A stretch of 64,000 nucleotides of DNA from positions 107,882,711-107,946,710 of the forward strand of contig CM041295.1 in assembly GCA_023052935.1 (NCBI GenBank), written 5' to 3'. Every line of letters begins with the position of its first letter. The stretch's first letter is position 1. This document shows positions 45,086 through 56,399 of the stretch, one piece after another. The notes below the pieces were generated by a model. It did no database searches, was not told the DNA's origin, and saw only the letters and a list, made by a program, of their open reading frames with translations. The stretch comes from Piezodorus guildinii (taxonomy: Eukaryota; Arthropoda; Insecta; Hemiptera; Pentatomidae). Both the position numbers and the translations under genes were made by a program.

Positions 45086-46588
45086 AGAAAGAACAATGGT
45101 GGGTGAAGTATATGGAGTAAAACTGACTAACTCCCAACCAACTTTTTCCTAATTATGATAAATATATTAATGCAATAAACATAACAAGGTGAAAATATGA
45201 AAAAAATTGTAAATTACAATCATTGAAAGATCATACAAGTTGATAAAAAGAATAAAATAAATACATGTTGTATTTATTTGTAGTTGTAAATACAGGGTTT
45301 ATTGTTTAATTTACGTTGAGAACTTGGTTTACAATTATTTGACGGTGTTTCCCTTTACTATATATTCTTTATATTAAAGATTGCTGAATTAAAAAAAAAA
45401 AAAAAAAAAAAAAATGCTATGAGGAGACGCTCTGTCCCAACGATAAACACTAAGAAGACCTATAATTACATATACCCTAGGGGATCGATTTGTTATTTAT
45501 TGACACGTATACACCCCTCGTTTTATATAGATAGACTTTGTAAATTCTAGCCTATATGTTTCTTGAATGAAAAAAATCTAAGTATTTTTGCAAATGAGAA
45601 ATAACCACGTCTTTCACTTATTTTCGTTTTGATTCAAAATGCTATAGAAGCTTAGTACTTAAATTTCCCCACATCCTTAGATATATAACTTTATTATCAA
45701 GATTACCGAACTCAACTCCATACAGTGTGCAATATCACCAATTTAGGTGAACAAAAGTTTGGAATTTTCCAGTGCTTCACCTTTTTATTATTAGTTGGCC
45801 CTTAATACTGGTATTTCCCGCCATACCGTGTTTACAAATAAATAATAAATGAATGAATCATTCCTGTTCAAACAAGTGCATAATAACCGGCAATGGGATT
45901 ATTTTTATTCGATGGTCATTTATTGTGTTCAAAGTGTATTTAGAGCAAAGTCTTTTTGTTTTTATTTAACAATGGACATTGCTGAGACAGGTAAGACATT
46001 ATATTTCGAAACTGGTTATTTAATATACTTTTATAGCCCCATTATTGAAAAAATATATTACCCTAAGGATTTGTTTCATCAATCCTTCTAGCATTTAGAT
46101 ATTACATAGAATTTTTGCAATTTTTTGCGTTTTGGGTGATACATAATTTTTTTTTTGACACAACACTCCGAATCAAAAGTTTTACAATCTATAATTTCAA
46201 GAATTTCCTAAATGATATAAAATACATCTATTAGCAGGTTTTAGAGACATACTTCTGGGACTTCAAACGTAAAATATAGGGTATTTTAGATTTTAGCAAA
46301 TAAAGTTGATGTTTGACCGCTGTACGCTCGCCAATCGTGTAAAAAAAATTAATTAGTTTTTTATAATTTTTAAAAATATTTTCCTCCGTAATCTGGGATC
46401 TCAAAGATTAAATATATACAAGTTTCAGAATATTGTCCACCTAAATCGGTCATATTTTCCATTGTACGCCGTTTCTGTTACTCACCATATATTTCACCTT
46501 AGACAGAGATTTTTAAACATTTTTAAGGACTTTGCGATTCCTTCTGTTATTTGTTTAATTAATTCTGACTTTATAATGTAGTAGAAAA
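45086..46588. other. Gene-free AT-rich stretch
   Basis: No gene or clear element; a poly(A) run of about 24 lies at 45390-45413. Confidence 0.5.
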
Positions 46589-46860
46589 ATGATCAGAATC
46601 ATCCCTGTAAACCTTTTTAAGGATATTTGCTTAAAAAAGAAAATAAAGACTCTTTTTAACAAGACTTGGCCTGTTCGCGGTCTTAGAACTTCAAATCGAC
46701 TGGGCTACTTGGTAAAGTTAAGAAGGTCCGGGATAAGGCGGAAACTTCACAAAAAAACACTTGGGAACTCCCGAATTGTTGGAGGAATATTCCGTTCGAA
46801 AAGTTAGAAAACTCCTTCAAAGAATTCCACGAGTGGACAAAGTAGTTAGAAAGTATTTTA
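46589..46860 (+). pseudogene. Possible transposase N-terminus remnant (Tc1/mariner-like)
   Basis: An open frame contains RTSNRLGYLVKLRRSGIRRK and LGNSRIVGGIFR. In the next frame the text continues SVRKVRKLL. This loosely resembles the linker and second helix-turn-helix of Tc1 transposases (GRP-KLT, then VRK). No catalytic part follows, because the 141-bp satellite starts at 46919. Weak evidence. Confidence 0.3.
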
Positions 46861-46883
46861 TTTTATTAGATAATTTTATTTCA

Positions 46884-46952
46884 GTCTCAAATATGCAATC
46901 CTTAAGTTCCTTCTATTAATAAAAGGAAGTTAAGGAGTGCATATTTGAGTGT
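46884..46952. repeat. Hairpin at the left edge of the satellite
   Basis: TCAAATATGCAATCCTTAAG and the satellite start GTTAAGGAGTGCATATTTGA are inverted copies around ATTAATA, giving a stem of about 30 bp with two mismatches. Confidence 0.85.
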
Positions 46953-47846
46953 GAAATATTAAGTAAAACTTCCTGAAAATTTATAAAAGAAAAGAAACTA
47001 TATTTAAATATGGAAATTAGCACCAACCATATGACCAACAATTCATCAAATTTTCAATAATAAAAGGAAGTTAAGGAGTGCATATTTGAGTGTGAAATAT
47101 TAAGTAAAACTTCCTGAAAATTTATAAAAGAAAAGAAACTATATTTAAATATGGAAATTAGCACCAACCATATGACCAACAATTCATCAAATTTTCAATA
47201 ATAAAAGGAAGTTAAGGAGTGCATGTTTGAGTGTGAAATATTAAGTAAAACTTCCTGAAAATTTATAAAAGAAAAGAAACTATATTTAAATATGGAAATT
47301 AGCACCAACCATATGACCAACAATTCATCAAATTTTCAATAATAAAAGGAAGTTAAGGAGTGCATATTTGAGTGTGAAATATTAAGTAAAACTTCCTGAA
47401 AATTTATAAAAGAAAAGAAACTATATTTAAATATGGAAATTAGCACCAACCATATGACCAACAATTCATCAAATTTTCAATAATAAAAGGAAGTTAAGGA
47501 GTGCATATTTGAGTGTGAAATATTAAGTAAAACTTCCTGAAAATTTATAAAAGAAAAGAAACTATATTTAAATATGGAAATTAGCACCAACCATATGACC
47601 AACAATTCATCAAATTTTAAATAATAAAAGGAAGTTAAGGAGTGCATATTTGAGTGTGAAATATTAAGTAAAACTTCCTGAAAATTTATAAAAGAAAAGA
47701 AACTATATTTAAATATGGAAATAAGCACCAACCATATGAACAACAATTCATCAAATTTTAAATAATAAAAGGAAGGTAAGGAGTACATATTTGAATGTGA
47801 AATATTAAGTAAAACTTCCTGAAAGGTTATAAAAGAAAAGAAAGGT
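46919..47846. repeat. 141-bp satellite array, about 6.6 units
   Basis: The word AAAAGGAAGTTAAGGAGTGC recurs at 46921, 47062, 47203, 47344, 47485 and 47626, with a variant at 47767: exact 141-bp steps. Units are almost identical except the last, which has several changes (GGAAGGTAAGGAGTACATAT). 141 is divisible by three, so a 47-residue peptide repeat appears open on the minus strand in the two right units; this is an artefact. On the left the array starts inside a palindrome (see next entry). Confidence 0.95.
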
Positions 47847-47849
47847 AAT

Positions 47850-49309
47850 TTTAGTATTTTTACTACGCTTCTCTATAGCCGTATAATTTTATAATTTAAA
47901 AAAAAAAAAATTTTTTTTATTGAACAAATGACCACTAGAGACAAATGACTTTCAGACAAATTGAAATACAAGGTTATTGTTTAAAAAATTCGTTTCATGT
48001 ATCTATTTTATTCAACTTCGTTCTATTCTAAAAGTCTTTATTATTTTTTTATCAAAATCTGAGTTGCTAAAAAAAAACTGGGCTGAAAAAAAGTTGAAAT
48101 CATATTACAGTTTTTTTCTTCATAATGACGTTTCTTACACAATAATAGAAAAGTATCATCATACGTTTTTAATTACGTTAAAAATTATAAGTTTCAGAAA
48201 TTATTAAAAACAAAGTAATATATTTTAAATATTTATATTATTTCACTGATAAAAGATTGTTCCCGTTATAGAATCGCTTATACCTATCCTTAATTTTATG
48301 TTACTATTTTTATCAAAAGTTATTAAACGATGTATAATTATAATAAAGTAAATGAATATCAATTTTGAAGCGGATAAAATATTAACTACCAACAATGTAG
48401 ATTATTAAGTGAATATAATCATGTAAACAAAATTTTGGATTTTCTAGTTTTTTAATATATGTTTTATTTATTTTATTATATATAATTAATTTATGAATAT
48501 AGGTTTTATTTTATATAACACTATATTTTAATAATTACAATTAATTTACTTGTAAAAATTAAACATACTTTACAAAAATAAATATATGAAAACTGCCTTA
48601 CCAGCGCACTGTGTAGCGAGCCTATTCATCCGTTGGGCATAGGACCAATATCTAAAATTTCGAATTTCGTAATATTGTTTTGGTTAAACTGTTCTTCTTA
48701 GTTTCTATTGTCATTGTCCATCATCAGTTTTTGTTTTAGTTAAAAATTTATACCAAAGATATCTTATTAAAACGACCGTCCATGGAAAATGTCCCTTTTA
48801 AAAAAAATACCACAACTATTTTAATGAACCAAAATTAAAATTCATTTTTATTCCGATAATTTAACTTTATTATAATAATTTATGTTTATGCAGCTTGATC
48901 TTTTATAGATTCTTAAAGTTTTTATTAATGAAAAACATAAAAAAAAATTAAAACATTCATAACGAAAATCGCCCAGAAATCCACTAACACAGAAATTAAC
49001 TAGAAGGTTTATAGTTTACTTTCCATTAATAATTACCTGCGGGTTCTTGCCGGTTTACGAGAAAAAAAATTTCCTTTTTTTTTTTCAGCTCTTGCTTTTT
49101 TTCAAATATTGTCCCTATAAATCCCAGTTTCTTTGTTTTAAATGTTAGTTCTTACTTTATTATCATATCATTGTCAATAATTCTCATGAATAGTAAAAAT
49201 AAATTATCATCTGATGCTCTAAATTTGTAAATAAATTGTTTTTTTCGACTTTTTTTTTTCTTTTTTAATATTTTTCTTACCCAACATACCTATAGATAAT
49301 TAAAAAATA
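47850..49309. other. Gene-free AT-rich stretch
   Basis: No coding similarity or recognised repeat. Confidence 0.5.
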
Positions 49310-50214
49310 TTTTTACTTTCACTTACTATATATAGTAAGGGGAAGTATTGCGATCGTGAAAATTTTCGAATTCCAGTTTTCAACGGAAATACACGTTTTA
49401 GGGTCTCCTGAGTCCAAATAACCAAGTCCCGCAAAAAGGTCTGTGTGTGTGTGTGTGTGTTTGTGGTAACTCCCGGGCGGAAACGGTAAGTCCTATGAAA
49501 CTGAAATTTCATATTAAAGACAACTATACGCCCGAGACGTGACAAAACTTTTTTTATCAAAATGAGCTTACCAGAAGAGGCACTTTACACCATGCATTTT
49601 GCACCTTTTTTCGATTTTCTCGAAAACGGTTCCGACGATTTTGATTAAACTCGCTATATCGATGTAAAATTTAATGGGCTTTAATATCATGTAGGTTTTA
49701 TTTGGATAAAAATGGTCTGACAGGGCTTAAATGCCGATATTTTAAATTTTCTTTCCCTAAAGTACCTTTAATTTTGTAGATTTAATAATAATAACTAGAT
49801 TATCTTGTTAACGCTGATGAAAAACAGGTAAATATATAAATTGAATAAATTCGATACCCAACTAAAGGAGAAAACATAAAAAATATTTTTTAATGCAATT
49901 TTTCGTTTTTGAACATAAGAGCAGTAATATACATGTATGATATACCGTTGGAAAGTTAAAGATTTTAAAAAATATATCATCTCATACACAAGCTTTTAGA
50001 AGTTAATGGAGAGTGATGAAAAGAAGATAAAACTAACTGATTATTTAAGATAATAATATAATAGATTTTTTAATAAAACACATGTTTCTATATAAATTCA
50101 ATTTGATTAATTCCTTAATAATTTCACGTATTTTTATCTCTAACTGTATTTGAAAATTCTTTCATTGATTTTAAAAATGGAGGTAAGTGAAAGTCGTGTG
50201 TTGCCCGCACCAGA
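49310..50214 (-). mobile_element. Family A, full-length copy
   Basis: On the minus strand this runs from the left end TCTGGTGCGGGCAACACACG-ACTTTCACTTACCTCC at 50214 to the right end with the CTTACTATATATAGTAAG hairpin and AGTGAAAGT at about 49313, 905 bp. It includes the CA-repeat (49441-49463 as GT), and the words CTATACGCCCGAGACGTGAC and GTCTGACAGGGCTTAAATGC (plus strand). An 86-codon open frame in the 3' third is shared in part with other copies, but no known domain is present. Confidence 0.92.
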
Positions 50215-50340
50215 TTTTTTTGTTTGTAATACATAATTATGTACAAACACAATTAGTAAAAGTAACTAATTATAATATTTTGAATAAAAATGTCTATGGA
50301 TTTCTTTCATGTTTTTTTTATATTTTCAACTGAATGGTCC

Positions 50341-50452
50341 TATGACTTCCTGCCCTACAGTATCTTTTAACAACACTCAACTAGTTCCTGTTGAACAGAT
50401 CAGATATCTAGGACTCCATCTTGACAAACGTCTAACTTGGAACCCTCATTGA
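50341..50452 (+). pseudogene. Jockey-type LINE RT, 112-bp fragment
   Basis: The frame reads CPTVSFNNTQLVPVEQIRYL then GLHLDKRLTWNPH, identical in type to residues just after the YADD box in the 22-kb copy. Both ends are cut. Confidence 0.85.
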
Positions 50453-50528
50453 AATTTAAATTGGTAATGTACTACATACTAGCTTAATTTAAAACAAACA
50501 AAAATGTCTTCTGGGACACCCTGTACAT
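50453..50528 (-). mobile_element. Terminus of an unidentified DNA transposon
   Basis: Read on the minus strand, TACAGGGTGTCCCAGAAGAC opens the segment. Termini of the type TACAGGGTGTCCC are common on insect DNA transposons. Only about 75 bp remain. Confidence 0.45.
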
Positions 50529-50539
50529 CAAAATTAAAA

Positions 50540-51120
50540 TCCGAATACAGAAATCGATTCCTCTTCTATGTTTGACCTTTTTTCCGTACGTCCAACAGTC
50601 TGGCCATAATTCTACAATGTCCAATAATTTGTCCTGCTTTGCCCCAGTGTGCAGCGGTGGGTGAGCTTTGGGCTCTTAAATCAGAGTAAAGTTGGATTGG
50701 GAATAAAGCGCCTACTTTAGGTAGAAGTGAGGGCTGAGGAGAAAACAATCTGTTACAGGTGGAATAAAGTTGACCTTGGGAGATTGGAAGTAGGAGAGGG
50801 TAGGGCAGGAAGCAGTTGGGACTGACAGGCGGGCCAAACTTGAGGAGCCAACTCCACCTCAACTGTAGCCGTTCCATCATGAGCTTGATGGGCAAACTTA
50901 TCCACCGCTTCATCCCCCTCCAGGCTATTATTTATGTTAAGTCCGAGGCTTCATCAACGACCTTCCTTCCAATTATTTGTCCAATTTAACTTCAACAGCT
51001 AAGCTACGGACTACCAGACCCTGGGGCTCAAAACCTTTCACGAATCGCTAGTCGATTTGTTTGCTTATCTCCAAAAGGTGAATGAAGGTATATCTTTGTT
51101 CGCATTCAAAATGGAGCTAG
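50540..51120. other. Unassigned segment of higher G+C
   Basis: This segment is less AT-rich than the rest of the intron. A 115-codon open frame on the minus strand (50913-50566), ending GKAGQIIGHCRIMARLLDVR, has no recognised family and no splice context. It may be a retroelement remnant. Confidence 0.35.
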
Positions 51121-51126
51121 TATGTT

Positions 51127-51130
<4 letters not shown>

Positions 51131-51187
<57 letters not shown>
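51131..51187. repeat. Compound (CA)n(TA)n microsatellite
   Basis: About 16 CA units then about 12 TA units directly before the SINE3 head. Confidence 0.95.
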
Positions 51188-51493
51188 GGGGAGCGGCGTG
51201 GTCTAGTGGATAGAGCGCTAGTCTGCTGTGCTCCGGGTCCTGGGTTCGAATCCCGACTGTGGCAGAATATTATTTATTCTGTTAATTCGGTCGGGGGGCG
51301 ACCCTAGGGTATGGAGACCCTCCTGGGGCAGACCCAGCCTCTATAAAGTGGGTACCCAAATTAATTGGGGAAAAACCTGGCGGCTGAGCGTGATCAAGGC
51401 CTAATCACCTCATTGCACTGCCGTTTGGCCTAGAAACAGTACGAATCTCTATATGTACTGAGCCCAAGACCCTTCATGGGTTGTAGTGGTACA

Positions 51494-51495
<2 letters not shown>
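51188..51495 (+). mobile_element. SINE3, best full-length copy (tRNA-derived)
   Basis: The head GGGGAGCGGCGTGGTCTAGT has the RNA polymerase III A box (TGGTCTAGTGG) and the B box GGTTCGAATCC about 50 bp further on. The body reads GACCCTAGGGTATGGAGACC, CTATAAAGTGGGTACCCAAA, CCTGGCGGCTGAGCGTGATC and GAGCCCAAGACCCTTCATGG, and ends in a (TA)n tract (51499-51543). At least seven other copies or fragments lie in the window. The head could be mistaken for a tRNA gene, but it lacks a well-paired acceptor stem and is followed by the shared SINE body. Confidence 0.9.
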
Positions 51496-51498
<3 letters not shown>

Positions 51499-51550
<52 letters not shown>

Positions 51551-51575
51551 ATATATATATATATATTAATATATA
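51499..51575. repeat. (TA)n microsatellite with breaks
   Basis: TA repeats follow the SINE3 3' end and probably grew from its tail. Confidence 0.9.
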
Positions 51576-51839
51576 TAAAATATAACCGATTTTGGCTCCG
51601 CGAACTCCTTCTAAACCACAATACCGATTATACGGTTTTCACCACCATTTAAGTAAGGCATACTTTCTTTTGAATGAACTTTTGAAGGAGCCTTGAGGCG
51701 AAAAAAAGTTTAAAGAAGTCGACTTTCCATTGAAACATTTTTAATAGATTAAATGATCTAACAACATAACTAATTTATTGTTGTTTTTTTGCCGGAAAAC
51801 ATAATTTATTTTACTACTAGGTGATTCGGCAAACGTTCT

Positions 51840-52020
51840 ATTTATAAATTATTTTGCACCTTTTTATGATTTTATCACCCTTTTGCCTAACCCCCTAACG
51901 ATATTGATTAAAATCGCTATATAAACTTTAATGGGCTTTAATATAATGTAGCTTTTGCTCTTACTGAAATATTCTGACAGGGCTTAAATGACGATATTTG
52001 AAATTTTCAAACCCTCCGTT
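51840..52020 (-). mobile_element. Family A, central fragment
   Basis: It contains TTTGCACCTTTTTATGATTT, AACTTTAATGGGCTTTAATA and TCTGACAGGGCTTAAATGAC, as in the full copies. Both ends are missing. Confidence 0.8.
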
Positions 52021-52589
52021 ATATTATATTTCTCTCACTATCAGACTGATATTGATTATACGTATATATCACTTACCTTTCTCTGAAACTTGTATGTTAA
52101 TTATAATTAAAGCTTCTCGGAATTTCCATATATGTCATTAAATTAATAATCTGTTCTTGGAGCCACAGTTATTACCCCGAATTGGTTAATTAGCCTAAAA
52201 TTAACTTAAGAGGAGATGGATTTAATCTCGTGCTTATTACTTCAGAGAATGAACCGTCTCTACAGTGGATTTATTTAATATTTTGTGGAAAAAAATATAA
52301 TAATAAATTCCACAAAAACAATACATTCCAGAAAAATGATAAAGATGGGCAAAATGCATTCTATTAATATTCCGGTTTTTCGATTTCAGTCAAAATATCG
52401 ATTTAGTATTTAGGTGTATGCCTGTGCGTTTGTTAAATATAAATCTTCAGTTTCTTTTGATTTTTCGATTTGTGCTGGACTTAACATATATCTACATATA
52501 GACCCTTTTACGGACGTTGGTCATTCGGACACAGGGTGGATCGGCACAAATCAAATTCCGAAATTTGATGATGCTTTCTATGGCTGATA

Positions 52590-52770
52590 GTTTATTCATT
52601 TAGCGTCACTTTATGCTACTATGGCTAATCAGACAATTGTACAGCTAATTTTTGTCTATCCAGATTTAATTAGGATAGGGGTCTTTAACGAGTACCTGAC
52701 ATCGCACAGGCAAGAGACCACCAATTTACGTACCATCCGAAGGGCGGCATAACTAAAGATTTGGCCCAAA
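52590..52770 (-). mobile_element. SINE2, 3' part
   Basis: The minus-strand SINE2 body: GGCGGCATAACTAAAGATTT, CCACCAATTTACGTACCATC and ATTAGGATAGGGGTCTTTAA (plus-strand words). The head is missing. Confidence 0.75.
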
Positions 52771-52844
52771 TTGATGACTTGGATAGCTGTTTGGGTTTAA
52801 AGCTGATACACGCGAACAAATAGAATGTGCGTAACGTTTATACT

Positions 52845-53130
52845 ACTGTGCCTCATTGGACGATGTCACAGTAGGAGTCCTAAATTTTATAATTTATAAT
52901 ATAAATTTTTCCTATCCAGGTTTTAATTATGATATGAATCAAATAACGAGTACCAGTCATCGCTCAAGCTCTGGACCACCATTTTACGTCCCTTCCCCAG
53001 GGCAGCTTAATCAAGGATTCTTTATTTCCTTCAAAAATCCTAGGGCCATCTGCCGGGTTCAAACCCGCGACCTTGGTTATATAAGGCTGTTATGGTAGCC
53101 AATACACAACAGATGACCCATCCCCTCTTA
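52845..53130 (-). mobile_element. SINE2, near full-length
   Basis: On the minus strand it starts with the tRNA-like head (ATCTGTTGTGTATTGGCTAC) and a good B box, GGGTTTGAACCC, at about 53059. The body follows: AAGGAAATAAAGAATCCTTG, CTGCCCTGGGGAAGGGACGT. Confidence 0.85.
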
Positions 53131-53309
53131 TTTATTTCATATATAGGTAAGTGAAAAGAAAAATTAAGTTCCTTTATTAGTTTTGCAGGTCAAGTCATAA
53201 CATCATAATGTTTTATTAATTTTAACCGCACTATAACAGACCTTATTGAGGGAATTTGTGGTTCCAAAAACGTGTATTTTAGTCGGAAATTAAAATTAGT
53301 AAATTTTAG

Positions 53310-53347
53310 CTATGTCGTAGGGAGTGATGACCCTACAGTAGAAAAAC
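53310..53347 (+). repeat. Isolated SINE1 core motif
   Basis: TCGTAGGGAGTGATGACCCT-ACAGTA matches the middle of SINE1 (63896-63920) but no other part of SINE1 is present beside it. Confidence 0.7.
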
Positions 53348-53580
53348 AAAAATTATTATATTTAAATCGCTGCCAACCAAAACTTTTGTCTAGAAAAGGT
53401 GAGCGACCCTTTACGTTGTGAGGTTTCCTAATCCATCTCCAAACTTTATGATACATAAAACTAATGTTCAACATCAATCTCTGGAAACATAAAAATAAGA
53501 TGCATCAAATCTCATAATTGAATTCAACAATTTAAAAATGATAATCATCAAATGAATAAAGAGATTGTGCAAATAAAGAA

Positions 53581-54430
53581 TCTTTGGTGCGGCCAATACG
53601 CGACTTTCACTTACCCCGGATGTTAAAATCAACTTAAGAACTATTAAATAGACTTAAAGGTAAAATAATTTTAAAGTTAATTTTTTTTTTGTTTATTCAG
53701 TTTCGTTGGGAACGTATAATTTAGATTAAATAATATACCAGTTTAAAATTGTTATGTATAAATATCAGTAATAAGTTTAAGCCCTATTTGATACATCACC
53801 TTTTAAAAGTTTGTATATGTGACTATATTTTTTCTAAAATCTTCAGCTTTTCAATGGTATATTATTTGTCCATATTACTGTTTTTATTAAAAAAAAAAAA
53901 AATTAGATTAAAAAATATCTTTGCTCATTTATCCTTTAGTTGGTTATCAAATTCGTTCAAATTGTATATTTAGCCGTTCTTTATCAATGCTAATAAATTA
54001 ATATGGTAAATCGTTTGGAATTTACAACATTGATGTAATTTGACCTGTCATACTGTTTCAATTAGGATAACTTGTAACTGGATGACATAACAGCCTCCTA
54101 TACCAAAGGTCACGCCAAGGGTTCAAACCCGCAAGTGGTCCTAGGATTTTTTAATGGGAGTAAAAAATCCTTAGTTATGCCGTCCTTCGGAGGGGACGTT
54201 ACAAGGTGGTCACGAACATGTGCGATGTCAGGTACTCGTTAAAGATCCCTATCCTAATAAAACTTGGATAGGCAAAGTAGCATGAAGTGACGTTAAATAA
54301 ATAAACAAACAAACTATTTCAATTAGAATGAAGCTTATATCATATTAAAGCCCATTAAATTCTACATTGATATAATGAGTTTAATCAGAATCGTCAGAAG
54401 TGCCTTAAAAAGGTACAAGTTGCTGTAACA
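53581..54430 (+). mobile_element. Family A copy split by a SINE2
   Basis: The left end TTTGGTGCGGCCAATACGCG-ACTTTCACTTACCCC is at 53581. The core runs to TGACCTGTCATACTGTTTCA, is broken by SINE2 at 54069-54312, and resumes ATTAGAATGAAGCTTATATC up to about 54430, where it is truncated. Confidence 0.88.
54069..54312 (+). mobile_element. SINE2 with 17-bp target duplication
   Basis: ACTGTTTCAATTAGGAT (54052-54068) and ACTATTTCAATTAGAAT (54313-54329) flank it; uninterrupted family A copies have this word once. The head has CAGCCTCCTATACCAAAGGT and the B box GGGTTCAAACCC at 54120. The body reads CTTCGGAGGGGACGTTACAA and GTGCGATGTCAGGTACTCGT. The tail is AAATAAATAAACAAACAAAC. Confidence 0.92.
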
Positions 54431-55496
54431 TCAATATTGTAAACCCACCTTTAATGAAAATCCTTTTTAAAGGGTTGGGTACACATTGGGATGCGGACTG
54501 TCTCTCGCCCAGAGGCAAAAGTAACGGTTCAGAAACAAACCAATAAATAAGTAAAAGTTATAAAAATATGGTATATAATTATTATTTTCAATTATATTTT
54601 TAGTGTTATTTTAAATATATTATTTCTCTTGCTATGTACCATTAAACACATCACATTTTAGTTACACAAATGCAATAAGTTTAACTTCTCCATTAATATT
54701 CAAGAGGGAAAATTGTAGAGAAATGTCGGAAACAATAACTAATTAACGTACAATAACAATACGAGCGATTGAAGTTGGTGAAAGGAGGGAAGTTAGAATC
54801 TGTTTCCGTTGGAACGGCTGTAACTGACGTTCTCATAGACCTTCCCTTCCAACCTGACAATCACAGCAAACTTTCCTGACGTCCATTAAACCCATTTTAA
54901 TGATCTCCAGTATATATATTTTATCTTCGTATAACTATTAGCATTTTCACGTGGTGGGCTCAAACGTTGAAACTTTATCCAAATTTCAAATACGCCGAAT
55001 CAGACCAAAAATGACATTATTGTCAAGTAATTGACAAATGAAAAATATAATGATAATCTCGTTCAGCTCCTTTACTACTGTATACTAACTCAAAGTTTAT
55101 CATAAGAAGATCATAAAAGACCCGAAAAGGTTTATGAAAAAACGGTCATTCTGAGACGTGTTAAATTAGATGAGTGGTATTTTAAAATTTATATTTACCT
55201 AATCAGATATGGGTCATTCCATGCGAATTCATCCAGAAATTTTAGGATCTCAGATTTTCATTAAATTTGGCACGATGTATCCTTTCATGTATTTATGATG
55301 TTATACGACCTTTTAGTATTCTATCTTAACAAGTTTTAAATTTAGAGCTACCCAAATTTTCATAACCTCGGCGCTCCCAGAGATGCTGGCTTACTCAAAG
55401 AAATAAAATTGTACTATCGTTATTTTTCAATCAAACAGCGTGAAAAACTCAGATAGCCTTGATACAGGTTTATTTTTTTTTTATTAAAAAAATCTA

Positions 55497-55531
<35 letters not shown>

Positions 55532-55701
55532 TTATCCACATTGTATTTAATAAATCTTTTTTTTGTGTGAATCTGTGTACATTGTCAAATTATTAGCAAC
55601 TGGCTAAAAATATTTTATATATATTTTATAATGTTAGTTAATGGATTTATAACAACTTTCCAATTATTTTGATCAGTGATATTTTTTCTAAAATCAAGAG
55701 T
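54431..55701. other. Gene-free stretch with a possible transposon terminus and a poly(A) run
   Basis: No gene is seen. GGGTCATTCCATGCGAATTC at 55210 resembles a terminus motif seen on insect DNA repeats, but no partner end was found. A run of about 30 A residues lies at 55498-55528. Confidence 0.4.
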
Positions 55702-55993
55702 CTTCCAGTGGTGCGACAGGCCGTGTAGGCCCTGGGCCTCGCGGTGTAAACTCTTACGAGTTTACACTCACGTTTCATGATACAATTTTTAGTGTAGGTC
55801 ATCACTCCCTACGCCTAATTTTGTGAGTGGCCACCCTTTGGCTGACGGGTCTCACATACCCGGAGGAGAGGTTGTGAGTGAATCCCCATTTTTTTGCATC
55901 CTTATAAAAGCCCCGCCAGGACTGGGATTCGAACTCAGAACCTGTAGCATGAGAGGCTAGCGCTAGCCACTCAGCCACGGGCTCCCCAAAAAG
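55702..55993 (-). mobile_element. SINE1 copy (tRNA-derived)
   Basis: This copy is the reverse complement of 63735-64000 over its whole length. On the minus strand the head reads CCCGTGGCTGAGTGGCTAGC with an A box, and the B box is GAGTTCGAATCCC (its complement at 55925-55940). The body holds the words GTAGGGAGTGATGACCTACA and GTGTAAACTCGTAAGAGTTT-ACACC, a hairpin. TCAAGAGT at 55694-55701 recurs at 55994-56001 as target duplication. Confidence 0.93.
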
Positions 55994-56399
55994 TCAAGAG
56001 TACTATGTGGAAGAATATAACAGTACGATGGCAACACTGAATCACACTAACCTCCGTTATCACATTACAAACTACACGTGTTCATACGTTTATGGGATTT
56101 TAACGATATTATGTCAAGTTGTAACTCTTCTAAAATCTTGCGCTTTTCAACGTTATATTATTATTCTATATTACCATTAATATTTCAGGAAATATTTTTT
56201 GATGCCTTGATTAAAGAAAATTTAATATTCCTATCTAAAGAAAACCCTTATTGTAATGTATTTTACTTATAATCCTTTATGTAAGAATGCGCTATATGAT
56301 AGTGTAAACCGTACCAATAATCAGTCGAGTGGTTTAGGAGGACTTGGCGTAAACCAAGAATCACGTTATCATTTAATATATATTGAAATAATAAAAGAC

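Larger units (their letters stand above)
52430..53165 (+). mobile_element. Family A, 3' part split by SINE2 insertions
   Basis: The portion with TTTTCGATTTGTGCTGGACT, ACCCTTTTACGGACGTTGGT and CATTCGGACACAGGG (52450-52545) is followed by two SINE2 copies; the family right end TTTCATATATAGGTAAGTGA appears only at 53137-53160. Confidence 0.65.

Noticed and set aside
47477..47788. 103-codon open frame with 47-residue repeats
   Set aside because: It is a by-product of the 141-bp satellite, whose period is divisible by three; single-base changes in the other units introduce stops.
50566..50913. 115-codon open frame on the minus strand as a gene
   Set aside because: No known domain, no splice or promoter context, and it sits among element remnants.
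51188..51265. tRNA-like sequence with A and B boxes
   Set aside because: It is the head of SINE3, followed by a body shared with many copies; no convincing acceptor stem. The heads of SINE1 and SINE2 were rejected as tRNA genes for the same reason.
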